Shown: positions 45,600 to 55,546, counted from the first letter of the stretch. The stretch is 64,000 nt of DNA from Rhodococcus ruber NBRC 15591 (GCF_001894945.1 NZ_BCXE01000022.1:1-64000), one strand, 5' to 3'. Notes: generated from the letters alone by a model not told the origin. A program made the numbers and translations.

Positions 45600-45869
45600 T
45601 CACGGCTTCGGCGTGGCGGAACGCGCCCGCCACCAGCCCACCGCCCCGGTGACGAGCAACGCCCCCACGAGCGAGCCGATGATCCCGCTCGGTCGTAGCG
45701 ACAATCCGTCGCCGGCCAGGAGACTGACGAGCAGCCCGCCTACGAACGACCCGGCGAGCCCGGCAGCGAAGGCGAGGGTCCAATCGATCCGTCCCGCCGA
45801 CCTGCCCAGCAGCAACTGGGCCGCGGCGCCGACGACCATCCCGAACACAAGGATTCCGATGAGCAGCAT
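45600..45869 (-). CDS. GlsB/YeaQ/YmgE-family stress membrane protein
   Basis: 89 residues with three membrane segments, rich in Gly and small residues (GMVVGAAAQLLLGR, AGLAGSFVGGLLVSLL, GIIGSLVGALLVTGAVGWW). Matches the transglycosylase-associated family of small stress proteins. Starts at ATG 45869; it diverges from the CPBP gene. Function unknown. Confidence 0.85.
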   Translation of the reverse strand: MLLIGILVFGMVVGAAAQLLLGRSAGRIDWTLAFAAGLAGSFVGGLLVSLLAGDGLSLRPSGIIGSLVGALLVTGAVGWWRARSATPKP

Positions 45870-45905
45870 GGCGACAGCATAGACTCCGAGTTCGCCAGCG
45901 AATGA

Positions 45906-46085
45906 TTATCGGGGCGAACGTTTTTCGACACTCCCGCTGCTATGGGTGCCCACCGTGGCCGACCGGAGGGACCCCGCACAGCGCACGTCGGGCCGCGCGC
46001 CCCGTCGGGCGCGCTCCTCGAGAGCCGCGAACCCGGTCTCGGAAATCGTGCCTGTGCCGAGCAGTTCCTTCGCACGCCCGATCAC
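45906..46085 (-). pseudogene. Possible SHOCT-domain remnant
   Basis: 59 codons from a GTG at 46085. The first part (VIGRAKELLGTGTISETGF, then AALEERA) matches the helix-turn-helix pattern of SHOCT domains; the rest is featureless. No ribosome site. Lies in the gap between the GlsB-like and CPBP genes. Low certainty. Confidence 0.3.
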
Positions 46086-46138
46086 GCGATCAGGATCAGG
46101 ATGTGAGCGGTCCGCGGCGACGCGGCACAATCGCGACC

Positions 46139-46942
46139 GTGACGATCCGCACCTGGCTGACCCCGCCCCCGCGCCGCCCGGCCGCACCGCTCGATCCGTC
46201 GGACCGGCGCGCGCTGTGGATCGAGATCACCATCGTCCTGCTCGTCACCTTCGGTCTGAGCGGGCTGTCGTCGATGCTGTCGCTGCTCGAGTCCGCGCTG
46301 GCGCCGGCGCCGCTGTCCGACCAGACCGTCGCGCTGAACGTTCCCCGCTCGTCGCAGCAGTTCATCGACCTGGCCCGGCAGCTGCTCGGCATCGTGCGGC
46401 TGCTGGCGTGGGCGGCGCTCGGGGTGTACCTGCTGTGGCGCAGCGGCATCGGCCCGAGGGCGATCGGTTTCGCCCGGGACCAGGTGCGGCGCGGCCTGCT
46501 GCCCGGTGTGGGGCTGGCGGCCCTCATCGGGATCCCGGGTCTCGGCCTGTACCTGGTGGCACGCGCGGCGGGCCTCAACCTCACCGTCGCCCCGAGCACC
46601 CTCGAGGACTACTGGTGGCGGCTGCCGGCGCTGGTGCTGTGGGCGATCGCCAACTCCGCCGCCGAGGAGGTCCTCGTCGTCGCGTATCTGATCACCCGGC
46701 TGCGGCAGCTCGGCTGGTCGGAGAACTCGTCGCTGCTCGCGTCGGCGCTGCTGCGCGGCAGCTACCACCTGTACCAGGGGGTCGGAGGCGGGATCGGCAA
46801 CGTCGTGATGGGCCTGGTGTTCGGCCGGTACTGGCAGCGCACGTCGCAGCTGTGGCCGCTGGTGGTGGCGCACGCATTGATCGACAGCGTCGCATTTGTC
46901 GGTTACCAGGCACTTCGCGGGCACGTGTCCTGGCTGCCCTGA
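46139..46942 (+). CDS. CPBP-family intramembrane protease
   Basis: 267 residues with about eight membrane segments. The conserved motifs are NSAAEEVLVVAYLITRL (EExxxR-like, here with Ala-Glu-Glu) near 180, HLYQG near 222, and VVAHALIDSVAF near 248, giving the paired Glu and His residues of CPBP/Rce1 proteases. GTG at 46139 has CACAAT 7 bases upstream as a -10 of a leaderless transcript; an in-frame GTG at 46103 is an alternative. In this family the role is often prenyl-protein or bacteriocin-related proteolysis; target unknown. Confidence 0.85.
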   Translation: MTIRTWLTPPPRRPAAPLDPSDRRALWIEITIVLLVTFGLSGLSSMLSLLESALAPAPLSDQTVALNVPRSSQQFIDLARQLLGIVRLLAWAALGVYLLWRSGIGPRAIGFARDQVRRGLLPGVGLAALIGIPGLGLYLVARAAGLNLTVAPSTLEDYWWRLPALVLWAIANSAAEEVLVVAYLITRLRQLGWSENSSLLASALLRGSYHLYQGVGGGIGNVVMGLVFGRYWQRTSQLWPLVVAHALIDSVAFVGYQALRGHVSWLP

Positions 46943-46967
46943 CCCGGCCTGCGTACATTGGGAGGTC

Positions 46968-48323
46968 GTGAACGGCGACCATCCCGACCCTCGACCCCGG
47001 CCGCCGCGGCAGCCTCCGCAGATGCCGCCGCCGCGCCGACCGGCACCGATGGGCCGGCCGGCACCGCCGCCGTCGCCGGAGGGACCGCAGATCATCCGCC
47101 GCGACGGACGTCCCCCCGCTCCGCAGCAGGCCTGGTCGCAGGCGCCCACCCCGCAGTACCGGTCGCCGGCGCCCCCGCCTCGGCAGCAGCCGCCAAGGCA
47201 GCCGCCGAGGCAGCCGCGCGACTGGGCGCCCACCCAGACTCCCGAGCGGTACGACGAGCCGCGCCGCGCGGCCTCTCCCCCGCCGTCACCGCCCCCACCG
47301 TCGCCGCCCCCGCCGCGGCGCCGGCCCGCTCCGCCCGCGCCCGAACCGGCCCCCCGCCGCCGGCCCGGCGTCGCCCGTCGCGTCGTGCGCCGCGCCGCGA
47401 TCGTCGTGCTCGTGCTGATCGCCCTCGTCGGTGCGGGTGCCGTCTACCTCGACGGCAAGCTCACCCGCGTCGACGCGCTCGCCGACTATCCCGACCGCAT
47501 CGCCGACACCCCGGGGACCAACTGGCTGCTGGTGGGCTCCGACAGTCGCACCGGCCTCAGCGCGGAGCAGGAGCAGGAGCTCGCGACGGGCGGGGAGACC
47601 GGTCCGGACCGCACCGACACCGTCATCCTGATCCACGTGCCCAGCGGTGGCGGGCCCACCACGATGGTGTCCCTCCCCCGGGATTCGTACGTCCCGGTCC
47701 CCGGTCACGGCCAGGACAAGCTGAACGCGTCGTTCGCGCTGGGCGGCCCGTCGCTGCTGGTGCAGACCGTCGAGGGCGCCACCGGGGTGCACATCGACCA
47801 CTACGCCGAGATCGGGTTCGGGGGCTTCGCCTCGATCGTCGACGACCTCGGCGGTGTGGACGTGTGCCTGCCGCAGGCCATCGACGATCCGCTGGCGGGA
47901 ATCTCCCTGCCGGCGGGATGCCAGGAACTCACCGGTCCGCAGGCCCTCGGCTTCGTGCGTACCCGCGCGACGGCACTGGCCGACCTCGACCGGATGAACA
48001 ACCAGCGGTTGTTCATGTCCGCCCTGCTGAGCAAGGCCACCGGCCTGAGTACGCTGCTGAATCCGGTGCGGATGTGGTCGCTGGCCTCCGGGGTCGCCGG
48101 TTCGCTGCGGGTCGACGAGGGCGACCACATGTGGCACCTGGCCCGGCTCGGATGGGCGATGCGGGGCGAGACGGTGACCGCCACCGTCCCGGTCGGCGGC
48201 TTCCAGGACGTCTCCGGGATCGGCAACGTGCTCGTGTGGGATCGGTCGCGGGCCGTCCCGTTCTTCGACGCCCTGGCCCGGGACGAGCAGATCCCGCCGG
48301 AACTGCTCACGCCGCCGTCGTAA
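46968..48323 (+). CDS. LytR-CpsA-Psr (LCP) cell-wall ligase
   Basis: 451 residues. A cytoplasmic Pro/Arg/Gln-rich tail of about 130 residues precedes one TM (about 145-165). The LCP domain shows GSDSRTGL, DRTDTVILIHV, MVSLPRDSYVPVPG, DKLNASFALGG and FVRTRATALADLDRMNNQR, with Arg and Asp residues that bind pyrophosphate of polyprenyl donors. Predicted to attach arabinogalactan or similar glycopolymers to peptidoglycan. GTG at 46968 follows TACATT by 7 bases, so the mRNA may be leaderless; GGAGG is also present but very close. Confidence 0.9.
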   Translation: MNGDHPDPRPRPPRQPPQMPPPRRPAPMGRPAPPPSPEGPQIIRRDGRPPAPQQAWSQAPTPQYRSPAPPPRQQPPRQPPRQPRDWAPTQTPERYDEPRRAASPPPSPPPPSPPPPRRRPAPPAPEPAPRRRPGVARRVVRRAAIVVLVLIALVGAGAVYLDGKLTRVDALADYPDRIADTPGTNWLLVGSDSRTGLSAEQEQELATGGETGPDRTDTVILIHVPSGGGPTTMVSLPRDSYVPVPGHGQDKLNASFALGGPSLLVQTVEGATGVHIDHYAEIGFGGFASIVDDLGGVDVCLPQAIDDPLAGISLPAGCQELTGPQALGFVRTRATALADLDRMNNQRLFMSALLSKATGLSTLLNPVRMWSLASGVAGSLRVDEGDHMWHLARLGWAMRGETVTATVPVGGFQDVSGIGNVLVWDRSRAVPFFDALARDEQIPPELLTPPS

Positions 48324-48362
48324 GCAGTTCCGGCTGTCGTGCCGCTCGCCCCGGGGGCAGGT

Positions 48363-49277
48363 TCAGCGCAGGGTGACCTGACGGCTGCGCAGGCCGTCGC
48401 GCGAGCGCCGTTCGGCGGCGGTGAGCGGCCCGTCCACGGCCAGCGCCTCGTCGAGCCGGGCACCGAACTCGGCGGTGGGTGCGACCCACTCGTCCGGGTG
48501 CCGCTCCGGATCGAGATCGAACACCGGCACGAGCAGCCCGTGGGTGCGGAACGACCCGGCGAACCGGGAACCGTCCCCCAGGTGCAGCCCGCCCGCGGCG
48601 TGTACCCGCGAGAGAGCGGCCATCAGCGCGTCCTCGTCCTCCGGCCGCACCCAGCGCAGGTGCGCCTTCTCCCCGGCGTCGACCCACCACGCGGCGACGA
48701 GTCCTTCACCCTCGAGCCGCGCGGACGGCATGATCGCGTCGTTGGCGTGCCGGACGGTGTTCGCGACGTCGGGCGAGACCTCGACGCCCTCGGGGATCCA
48801 CCAGTCGAAGTCCCGGTGCACGGTGATCGCCGGGACGACGTCGACGTCGAGCAGGTCGTGCAGGCGCGGCCGGTCCGGCCCGGGTTCGGCGACGGCGAGG
48901 GACGAGCCGGCCTCCGCGTCCCGCGCCCACGCGAGCGCGGCGCCGAGTTCGGCGGCCGGGTCGGGGCCGCCGGCGGCGAGCTGCAACCCGATGTACGCGG
49001 CGGTCTCGTCCCCTTCCTCGCGGACGAGGGCGGCGACGGCGCCGGGCAGCACCGTGGCCGCCTGGACGACCCGGCCGGGGGTTCTCGTCGGCAACGGGAA
49101 CACCGCCGACGGCACGAATTCGCGCAGGGCCACGAGGTCGCATTCGAGGGCGAGACCCTCGAACGGCCGGGTGACCGTGGCGGCCTCGGCCTCCCGGGCG
49201 AGCCGCCGCTGCTCGAGCTTCGCGGCGCGGTTGCCGCCGGGCTTGGGTCCGCTGTTTCTCTTACTCTTCTTGGCCAC
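48363..49277 (-). CDS. DUF5926-family protein
   Basis: 304 residues. The basic start AKKSKRNSGPKPGGNRAAK is followed by PFEGLALECDLVALREFVPS and later IPEGVEVSPDVANTVRHAND, the conserved features of this actinobacterial family. Soluble; activity unknown. GTG at 49277 has TAGTTT 6 bases upstream, suggesting a leaderless transcript. Convergent with the LCP gene. Confidence 0.8.
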   Translation of the reverse strand: MAKKSKRNSGPKPGGNRAAKLEQRRLAREAEAATVTRPFEGLALECDLVALREFVPSAVFPLPTRTPGRVVQAATVLPGAVAALVREEGDETAAYIGLQLAAGGPDPAAELGAALAWARDAEAGSSLAVAEPGPDRPRLHDLLDVDVVPAITVHRDFDWWIPEGVEVSPDVANTVRHANDAIMPSARLEGEGLVAAWWVDAGEKAHLRWVRPEDEDALMAALSRVHAAGGLHLGDGSRFAGSFRTHGLLVPVFDLDPERHPDEWVAPTAEFGARLDEALAVDGPLTAAERRSRDGLRSRQVTLR

Positions 49278-49286
49278 GGCGCAAAA

Positions 49287-50060
49287 CTACACGCCGCGGG
49301 AAGCGCCGAGCCGAAGCTTGGTGCGCCCCGGATGGTTGGTGGCCACCCAGCCGACGCCCAGGTCGCGACACAGGTCGACGTCGGCGGGATCGTCGACGGT
49401 CCAGCAGTAGGTGGCGCGGCCCGCGGCGGCCGCCTTGTCGACGAGTTCGGGATGCTGGCGCAGCGTGAAGATCGACGGGCCGATCGCCGTGGCACCGACG
49501 GTGGTGGCGGCACTGCCCCCGAGATAACGCGACGTGTCGCCGAGGAGCACCGTCGGCAGCAGCGGCGCGGACCTGCGCACCCGCCACACCGCGGCCGCGG
49601 AGAACGACATCACGACGACGCGGGAGAAGTCCGCGGAGGCGGGGGTGGCGAGCCGGAAGCGCGCCAGTTCGGCGAGGAGTTTCGCCTCCACGAGACCGCC
49701 GTAGCGCACGGGATGCTTCGTCTCGACGAACAGCTTGACGGGCCGGCTGGTCCAATCGAGCGTCAGCTCGATCAGCTGCCGCAGCGTCAGCAGCCGCGCC
49801 GGCTCGCCGGGGGTGCCGTAGTCGAGTTCCTCGAGCTGGGCGAGGGTCATCTCGCTCACCATGCCGCTCCCGTTGGAGGTGCGGTCGACGGTGCGGTCGT
49901 GGACGCACACCAGATGCCCGTCGCGGGTCAGCCGTACGTCGCATTCGAGGCCGTCGGCGCCTTCCTGCAGCGCCAGTTCGTAGGCCGCGAGGGTGTGCTC
50001 GGCCTTGGCGGCGGAGGCCCCCCGGTGGGCGACGACGCGCGGTTCCCAGCCCGCGGTCAC
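49287..50060 (-). CDS. glpQ1: Glycerophosphodiester phosphodiesterase
   Basis: 257 residues. GDPD motifs: VAHRGASAAKAEHTLAAYELAL near 9-30, GLECDVRLTRDGHLVCVHD near 37-55 with catalytic His and metal-binding Glu/Asp, and FVETKHP near 110. It hydrolyses glycerophosphodiesters to glycerol-3-phosphate. No signal peptide, so cytosolic. The GTG overlaps the stop of the upstream membrane protein gene (GTGA). The symbol is by analogy with Rv3842c. Confidence 0.9.
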   Translation of the reverse strand: MTAGWEPRVVAHRGASAAKAEHTLAAYELALQEGADGLECDVRLTRDGHLVCVHDRTVDRTSNGSGMVSEMTLAQLEELDYGTPGEPARLLTLRQLIELTLDWTSRPVKLFVETKHPVRYGGLVEAKLLAELARFRLATPASADFSRVVVMSFSAAAVWRVRRSAPLLPTVLLGDTSRYLGGSAATTVGATAIGPSIFTLRQHPELVDKAAAAGRATYCWTVDDPADVDLCRDLGVGWVATNHPGRTKLRLGASRGV

Positions 50061-51037
50061 GAGGCCACCACCTCGTCGGTGCGGGCGCCGACCGGTTCGA
50101 TCGGAGCGATGGGTTCGTGCTTCGGGCCGGTCGCCACGGTGCGGCGGGGCAGGCGACGGGGACGGCCGCGCAGATCGTGGTCGTCGAACAGCCGCACGAC
50201 GTGCAGGGCCGCGACGGCGACGGCCGCGGCGAGGGCCGCGGTCACGGCGGCGAGCAGCACGCCGTCGGCCTGCGCCTGCAGGGCGTCCCGCTGCCGCCAC
50301 AGCACGTTGACGACGAACAGCACGCCGCCGAGCACCCACAGCACCCACCACGTCCGCACGGCTCGTCGTAGCCGCGGGTCGCCGGGACCGGTGACCTCGG
50401 TGAGAAAGACCCCGGGCAGCGCGAGGTTCACTCCGGGCACGAGGCAGCCGAGCAGCAGCGACAGCCGGCCGCGGGGGTCGGCGAGTCCGCGGGCGGCGAA
50501 CAGTTGTCGCCGCACCCGGATCAGGCGCAGCGTCGCCGCGACACCCGCGGCGAGGGCGACGGCGGGTCCGCACAGCTGGGTGGCCCACACCAGGGCGTCG
50601 GAGGCGGCGAGAGCGAGGGGATCCACGAGGCGCGTGCGGTTGTACAGCAGCAGCCCGTACCGGATCGCCTCGGCGACCGCGGCGAGGCCGAAGACGACGG
50701 CCGCGCCCGCGAGGAGCGTCGGCGCGAGGTCGACGAGGGCGTCCTCCCGCGACGGTTCCGTCGGTTCGTCGGCCGGACGCGGGTCGGCGAGGCCCCAGCG
50801 CGGTACATCCCGGTAGTGCGGGGTAGGTCCCGCGGACCGGCGCCGGGGCCGGTCCGCGGCGGACCGGGTCTGCGGCGGCCGTGCGACCCAGCGGAAGTTG
50901 CGGCGCCCCGGCGGCACGGGGGCGGCGGTGTCGTCGGGGGACAGCAGCAGGCCCCGGCAGCCCGGGCACCACTGCCGGGGCTGCCAGGACACGGGCCAGC
51001 GGTGCCCGCAGCGGACGCAGATCTGGTAGGCAGCCAT
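50057..51037 (-). CDS. DUF4328-like membrane protein with N-terminal zinc ribbon
   Basis: 326 residues. CVRCGHRW and CPGCRG at the N terminus form a four-Cys zinc ribbon (about 7-29). After a charged linker come five to six membrane segments between about 105 and 290 (LLAGAAVVFGLAAVAEAIRYGLL, LLGCLVPGVNLALPG), the DUF4328 pattern. The same place beside glpQ1 is taken by Rv3843c in M. tuberculosis. The start overlaps the rhodanese stop as TGATG. Confidence 0.8.
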   Translation of the reverse strand: MAAYQICVRCGHRWPVSWQPRQWCPGCRGLLLSPDDTAAPVPPGRRNFRWVARPPQTRSAADRPRRRSAGPTPHYRDVPRWGLADPRPADEPTEPSREDALVDLAPTLLAGAAVVFGLAAVAEAIRYGLLLYNRTRLVDPLALAASDALVWATQLCGPAVALAAGVAATLRLIRVRRQLFAARGLADPRGRLSLLLGCLVPGVNLALPGVFLTEVTGPGDPRLRRAVRTWWVLWVLGGVLFVVNVLWRQRDALQAQADGVLLAAVTAALAAAVAVAALHVVRLFDDHDLRGRPRRLPRRTVATGPKHEPIAPIEPVGARTDEVVAS

Positions 51038-51378
51038 CAATAGATCTTCGCCGGGGTGTCGCCGTCGGCGGTGAGGGGCAGTCCGTTCTGCTGCCAGGAC
51101 ACCATTCCGCCGTGGACCTGGATCGCCTCGTAGCCGACGTGGGACAGGTATTCGACGACGGCGAGTGAGCGTCCTCCCTGGCGGCACACGACGTACACCT
51201 CGGCGTCGATGTCGATCTCGTCCAGGCGGGCGGGAACGTCGCTCATGGGGATGTGCAGAGCCCCGGGAGCGTGCCCGAGGTCCCATTCGTCGGATTCGCG
51301 TACGTCGAGCAGTACGACGTCGGGGCCGATCGGCGGCACGTCCGAGACGGTGACGGTGGGCACGTCGGAGAAGCTCAC
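51037..51378 (-). CDS. Single-domain rhodanese
   Basis: 113 residues. DVREsDEWDLGHAPGALHIP is the first rhodanese signature, and the active loop is VVCRQGGRS with the persulfide-forming Cys about residue 76. GTG at 51378 with TATTGA 7 bases upstream. A sulfurtransferase that could hand persulfide sulfur to acceptors; it heads a three-gene unit with the membrane protein and GlpQ. Confidence 0.88.
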   Translation of the reverse strand: MSFSDVPTVTVSDVPPIGPDVVLLDVRESDEWDLGHAPGALHIPMSDVPARLDEIDIDAEVYVVCRQGGRSLAVVEYLSHVGYEAIQVHGGMVSWQQNGLPLTADGDTPAKIY

Positions 51379-51508
51379 ATCGTCAATACTGGCACGCCGC
51401 CGGGGCGTATGCAGCGAGCACCGGCATCCCGCCGCGACCCCGCAGAACTGGAACCCGTCCGATTCCCGGGCTCCACCGGCGCCGCGTGAAAATGCCTCCG
51501 CGCGGGAG

Positions 51509-51556
51509 TTATCCACAGTTTCCACAGCTTCATCCACAGAAGGCACAGTTTCCACA
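51509..51556. promoter_or_regulatory. Cluster of DnaA-box-like sites
   Basis: TTATCCACA at 51509 is a perfect DnaA box. GTTTCCACA at 51518 and 51548 and TCATCCACA at 51530 each differ at one or two positions. All lie in the same orientation. Could bind DnaA or be a by-product of a Cys/His/Gly-type coding remnant. Confidence 0.45.
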
Positions 51557-51626
51557 GCCGCACATCGCCTCACTCCGGGAACATTTCGGCGGTGAGATGA
51601 CGACGCACCCACGTCATCCATTGCCC

Positions 51627-51662
51627 CACAGACATCTTCTGCACCACAGACATCTTCTGCAC
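51627..51662. repeat. 18-bp tandem direct repeat (2 copies)
   Basis: CACAGACATCTTCTGCAC occurs at 51627-51644 and again at 51645-51662, with the last base(s) shared into the following CACCACG. Confidence 0.75.
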
Positions 51663-51888
51663 CACCACGCACAGCTCGTAGGTCTCCGGCGACGGCACCG
51701 CGAAGATCGCGCCGCGTCGTCCACCTCCCCCGCACGCCCGTGCTTGCGCGAGAGGGCCTCGGCGACGGCCCGATAAGGAGGATCGGTTGCGTCCGAGGAG
51801 GGCGTCCTCCCGCACAGGTCCGTTCCGGCGAGAACGTCGGTGCGGCGCAGACCCACGTCGTCTTCGTCGAGCTGAAATGATCGACGGC

Positions 51889-52815
51889 ATGGAACTACGG
51901 ATCTTCACCGAACCTCAGCAGGGTGCCACCTACGAGGACCTGCTCGCCGTCGCGCAGACGGCCGAGCGGCTCGGCTACGGGGCGTTCTTCCGTTCCGACC
52001 ACTATCTCGCGATGAACTCCGCCGGCCTGCCCGGTCCGACCGACGCGTGGATCACGCTGGCCGGCCTGGCGCGGGAGACCTCCACGATCCGGTTGGGCAC
52101 GCTGGTGACCTCCGCGACGTTCCGCCACCCCGGCCCCCTCGCGATCTCCGTCGCACAGGTCGACGCGATGAGCGGCGGGCGGGTCGACTTCGGTCTGGGC
52201 GCCGGCTGGTACGAGGAGGAGCACCTCGCCTACGGGATCCCGTTCCCGTCGCTGAAGGAGCGCTTCGACAAGCTGGAGGAGTCCCTCGCCGTGATCACCG
52301 GCCTGTGGCAGACGCCCGTGGGCGAGACCTTCTCCTACGAGGGGGCGCACCACCGCATCGTCGATTCGCCGGCGCTGCCCAAGCCGCACCAGCGTTCCGG
52401 TCCGCCGATCGTGATCGGCGGCGGGGGCAAGCGCCGCACCCCGGCCCTCGCCGCCCGGTACGCGGACGAATTCAACATCCCGTTCCAGTCGGTGGAGGCG
52501 ACCGCGGCCCAGTTCGCGCGGGTGCAGGAGGCGTGCCGCGCGGCCGACCGCGACCCCACCGAGCTGACGTACTCCACCGCGCTCGTGCTGTGCTGCGGTC
52601 GCGACGAGGCGGAGATCGCCCGCCGCGCCGGTCGGATCGGACGCGAGGTGGACGAGCTGCGGGAGAACGGCCTCGCCGGCACCCCCGCCGAGGTGATCAA
52701 CAAGATCGGCCGCTACGCCGAGGCCGGGTCGCAGCGCATCTACCTGCAGGTGCTGGATCTGGCCGACCTCGACCACCTCGAACTGGTGGCGCGGGAGGTC
52801 ATGCCGCAGGTGTGA
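51889..52815 (+). CDS. LLM-class F420-dependent oxidoreductase
   Basis: 308 residues, luciferase-like TIM barrel. It opens with ELRIFTEPQQGATYEDLLAVAQTAERLGYGAFFRSDHYL; RLGTLVTSATFRHPGPLA, SGGRVDFGLGAGWYEEEH and PPIVIGGGGKRRT are typical of actinobacterial F420 enzymes. Predicted hydride transfer with F420H2 or F420; substrate unknown. ATG at 51889; a possible start four codons upstream (51877) is less likely because homologues begin at the strand ELRIF. Confidence 0.9.
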   Translation: MELRIFTEPQQGATYEDLLAVAQTAERLGYGAFFRSDHYLAMNSAGLPGPTDAWITLAGLARETSTIRLGTLVTSATFRHPGPLAISVAQVDAMSGGRVDFGLGAGWYEEEHLAYGIPFPSLKERFDKLEESLAVITGLWQTPVGETFSYEGAHHRIVDSPALPKPHQRSGPPIVIGGGGKRRTPALAARYADEFNIPFQSVEATAAQFARVQEACRAADRDPTELTYSTALVLCCGRDEAEIARRAGRIGREVDELRENGLAGTPAEVINKIGRYAEAGSQRIYLQVLDLADLDHLELVAREVMPQV

Positions 52816-52828
52816 CGAGCCGGCGCGG

Positions 52829-53425
52829 TCAGTGGCTGCTGGTGGAACCGAGGAAGGCCGCGATCTCGCGGCTCCACTCCCGGCGGCGGGTGCGATCCAG
52901 CCGCCACCGGCCGTAGCCGAACATCGCGGCGGCGAGCAGGGCCGCGGCGCACCAGAGGGCGACCGCGACCAGGACCGAGGAGATCTTCGCGCTCGTCGCG
53001 CTCAGCGGTGCGAGAGCCTGTTCGCCGTTCGGATCGACCCAGATCTGCACGTCGGCGCCGGCGGGTGTGCCGTAGTCCACGGTGACGTCGCCGCGGCGCT
53101 TCTCGTCGCCCCACATCCAGGTGGCGGGGGCGGCCGCGGAGGCCGTCATCGCGAGTTCGCCGACGGTGACGTCCGTGGTCTCGGCCGGCGCCTGCGTCGT
53201 CGCCGTCACGAGGGTGCGCTCGGCGGTCTGCTGCACGGCCAGAGCGGACTGGGTGTCCCAGGTACGGGCGCCGACCCAGCCGGCGAGGGGGATCGCCGCC
53301 AGGAGAAGGACCAGCACCGCGACCACCAGGCGCGCCTCGACGCGATCGGTGCGCCGGATCAGCGGGTGGCGACCCCGCAGCCCGCGCCGCAGGACCCGCA
53401 GATATCCGCTCGTGTTCCCCATCAT
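52829..53425 (-). CDS. Rv1733c-family membrane protein, copy 2
   Basis: 198 residues. LRGRHPLIRRTDRVEAR precedes TM1 (about 33-55), then about 90 extracytoplasmic residues with DVQIWVDPNGEQALAPL, and TM2 (about 147-170). Same arrangement as copy 1 at 11413-12030. Ends 14 bp after the LLM gene, convergent. Function unknown. Confidence 0.78.
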   Translation of the reverse strand: MMGNTSGYLRVLRRGLRGRHPLIRRTDRVEARLVVAVLVLLLAAIPLAGWVGARTWDTQSALAVQQTAERTLVTATTQAPAETTDVTVGELAMTASAAAPATWMWGDEKRRGDVTVDYGTPAGADVQIWVDPNGEQALAPLSATSAKISSVLVAVALWCAAALLAAAMFGYGRWRLDRTRRREWSREIAAFLGSTSSH

Positions 53426-53564
53426 CTCGGCCTCGATCCTCTCCCCCGTGACAACTCCCTCACTCCAGGGTGATACGCACAGCTAAGGACTGCAAGGTGT
53501 CCCGGCCAACGTCACAGAAGCGCCGGACGTCGCCGAGGCCGATCCGCTCGGCGGGGGCGCTGCG

Positions 53565-54233
<669 letters not shown>

Positions 54234-54242
54234 GCCTCGATG

Positions 54243-55397
54243 CTACGCGCGCGGCTTCTCCACGGGTTCCACCTCGGCCGTGACCTGGGGCGACGGGCGG
54301 GGCGGGAGCCACCGGGCGCTGATCCAGCGGGCGGCCGGCACCTCGACGCCGCGGTAGAGCAGTTCGGAGACGGCCGCACACACCACCAGGAACGCGAGCA
54401 CGGCCCCGGTGCGGCCCAGATGGGCGACCGTGTTCTCGTACACCCGGTACAGCACCAGCGTGTGCACCAGGTAGATCGCATAGCTGCGGGTCGCGGTCCA
54501 GTGCAGCACCCGCGAGCGGGCGAACCGGCCGTCGATGCGGGAGATCAGCACCACGCACGCGGTGACCACGACGATGGTCCACAGGTAGCGGCTGCCGGCC
54601 CAGTACACCTGGTAGTCGGTGGCCAGGTGGATCACCTGGACCTGGGCGAGCAGCGCGACGATCAGCCAGCGACGGGACGTCAGCCGCGCCCAGCCGAGGT
54701 ACACGATCTGACCGAGGAACACGGTCGGCATCGTGGCCGCGATCTTGGACAGGAACGGCACGGTGTACGGCTCCGGCAGGTACAGGTTGTACAGCAGCAC
54801 CAGCATGCACGCCACCGCCCCGAGGACGGGGACGACGATGGGCCGGGTGCGCAGGAGCGGCCGGGCGGCCACGCAGTACAGATAGAAGGTGATCTGGACG
54901 GCGAGGGTCCAGGTGACCCCGAGCACCGCCACCTCGGGCTTCAGGAAGAACCCACCCAGGAAGAAGCTGAGTACGGCCTCGGCGTCGGAGACGCCGGTCT
55001 GGCCGCTGAACATGCCGTTGACACCGAGCCGCACCAGCAGGATCGCGGCCAGGATCGCCACCCAGAACGCCGGGATCAGCCGCGCGCTGCGGGCGACGAG
55101 GAAGCGGCGCGGTTCGTCGCGGATGGCGGAGCGGGTGATGAGCAGCCCGGTCAGGGTCATGAACATCGCGACGCCGAGGAAGGACAGGTGCTGGTTGAGA
55201 CCGGCCCCCTCGACGAGCACCCGGTACACGACGTCGATGACCCACCAGCCGGTGCCGAGGTCGTCGATCAGATAGAAGGAGATGTGCGAGTACAGCACCG
55301 CCAGGACGGCGACGGTGCGGAGCAGGTTCACACCCGGCAGGTCCACGCGCGGCGCCGGGGCATCGCGCGTCCCGTCGCTCGCGAAGGGCCGAAACAC
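54243..55397 (-). CDS. Acyltransferase 3-family membrane protein (OafA-like)
   Basis: 384 residues, about ten membrane segments. LPGVNLLRTVAVLAVLYSHISF gives the characteristic Arg and His of the family, with FLGVAMFMTLTGLLITRS and later SYAIYLVHTLVLYRV. Predicted O-acetylation or acylation of a cell-surface glycan. GTG at 55397; 9 bp before msrA, same strand. Confidence 0.88.
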   Translation of the reverse strand: MFRPFASDGTRDAPAPRVDLPGVNLLRTVAVLAVLYSHISFYLIDDLGTGWWVIDVVYRVLVEGAGLNQHLSFLGVAMFMTLTGLLITRSAIRDEPRRFLVARSARLIPAFWVAILAAILLVRLGVNGMFSGQTGVSDAEAVLSFFLGGFFLKPEVAVLGVTWTLAVQITFYLYCVAARPLLRTRPIVVPVLGAVACMLVLLYNLYLPEPYTVPFLSKIAATMPTVFLGQIVYLGWARLTSRRWLIVALLAQVQVIHLATDYQVYWAGSRYLWTIVVVTACVVLISRIDGRFARSRVLHWTATRSYAIYLVHTLVLYRVYENTVAHLGRTGAVLAFLVVCAAVSELLYRGVEVPAARWISARWLPPRPSPQVTAEVEPVEKPRA

Positions 55398-55546
55398 CCG
55401 CCGATGTTAAGCGGCCGTTCATGTGCCGGCCGAATTGCGCGGCGTTTCCGCAGGTAGACGCTCCGCCCGTGGCCGGCCGGCGCCGTGACCCCCGATGTCC
55501 CGGCGCCGACCGGCTGCGCAGGCGATCTTGCAGAGGGTGTACTTAT

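Larger units (their letters stand above)
51379..51888. other. 510-bp region without a convincing gene; DnaA-box cluster and direct repeat
   Basis: Between the rhodanese and LLM genes. It contains four DnaA-box-like 9-mers in 48 bp (51509-51556) and an 18-bp direct repeat at 51627-51662. A minus-strand frame (51570-51908) runs through both repeat copies but has no convincing start. Confidence 0.6.

Noticed and set aside
42208-45882. A 1224-codon open frame overlapping the kinase gene in another plus-strand frame
   Set aside because: Arg/Pro/His-rich composition with no domain; a GC-bias shadow of the real kinase frame.
51570-51908. Minus-strand frame between the rhodanese and LLM genes
   Set aside because: Crosses two direct repeats, has no ribosome site, and its N-terminal part overlaps the LLM gene start.
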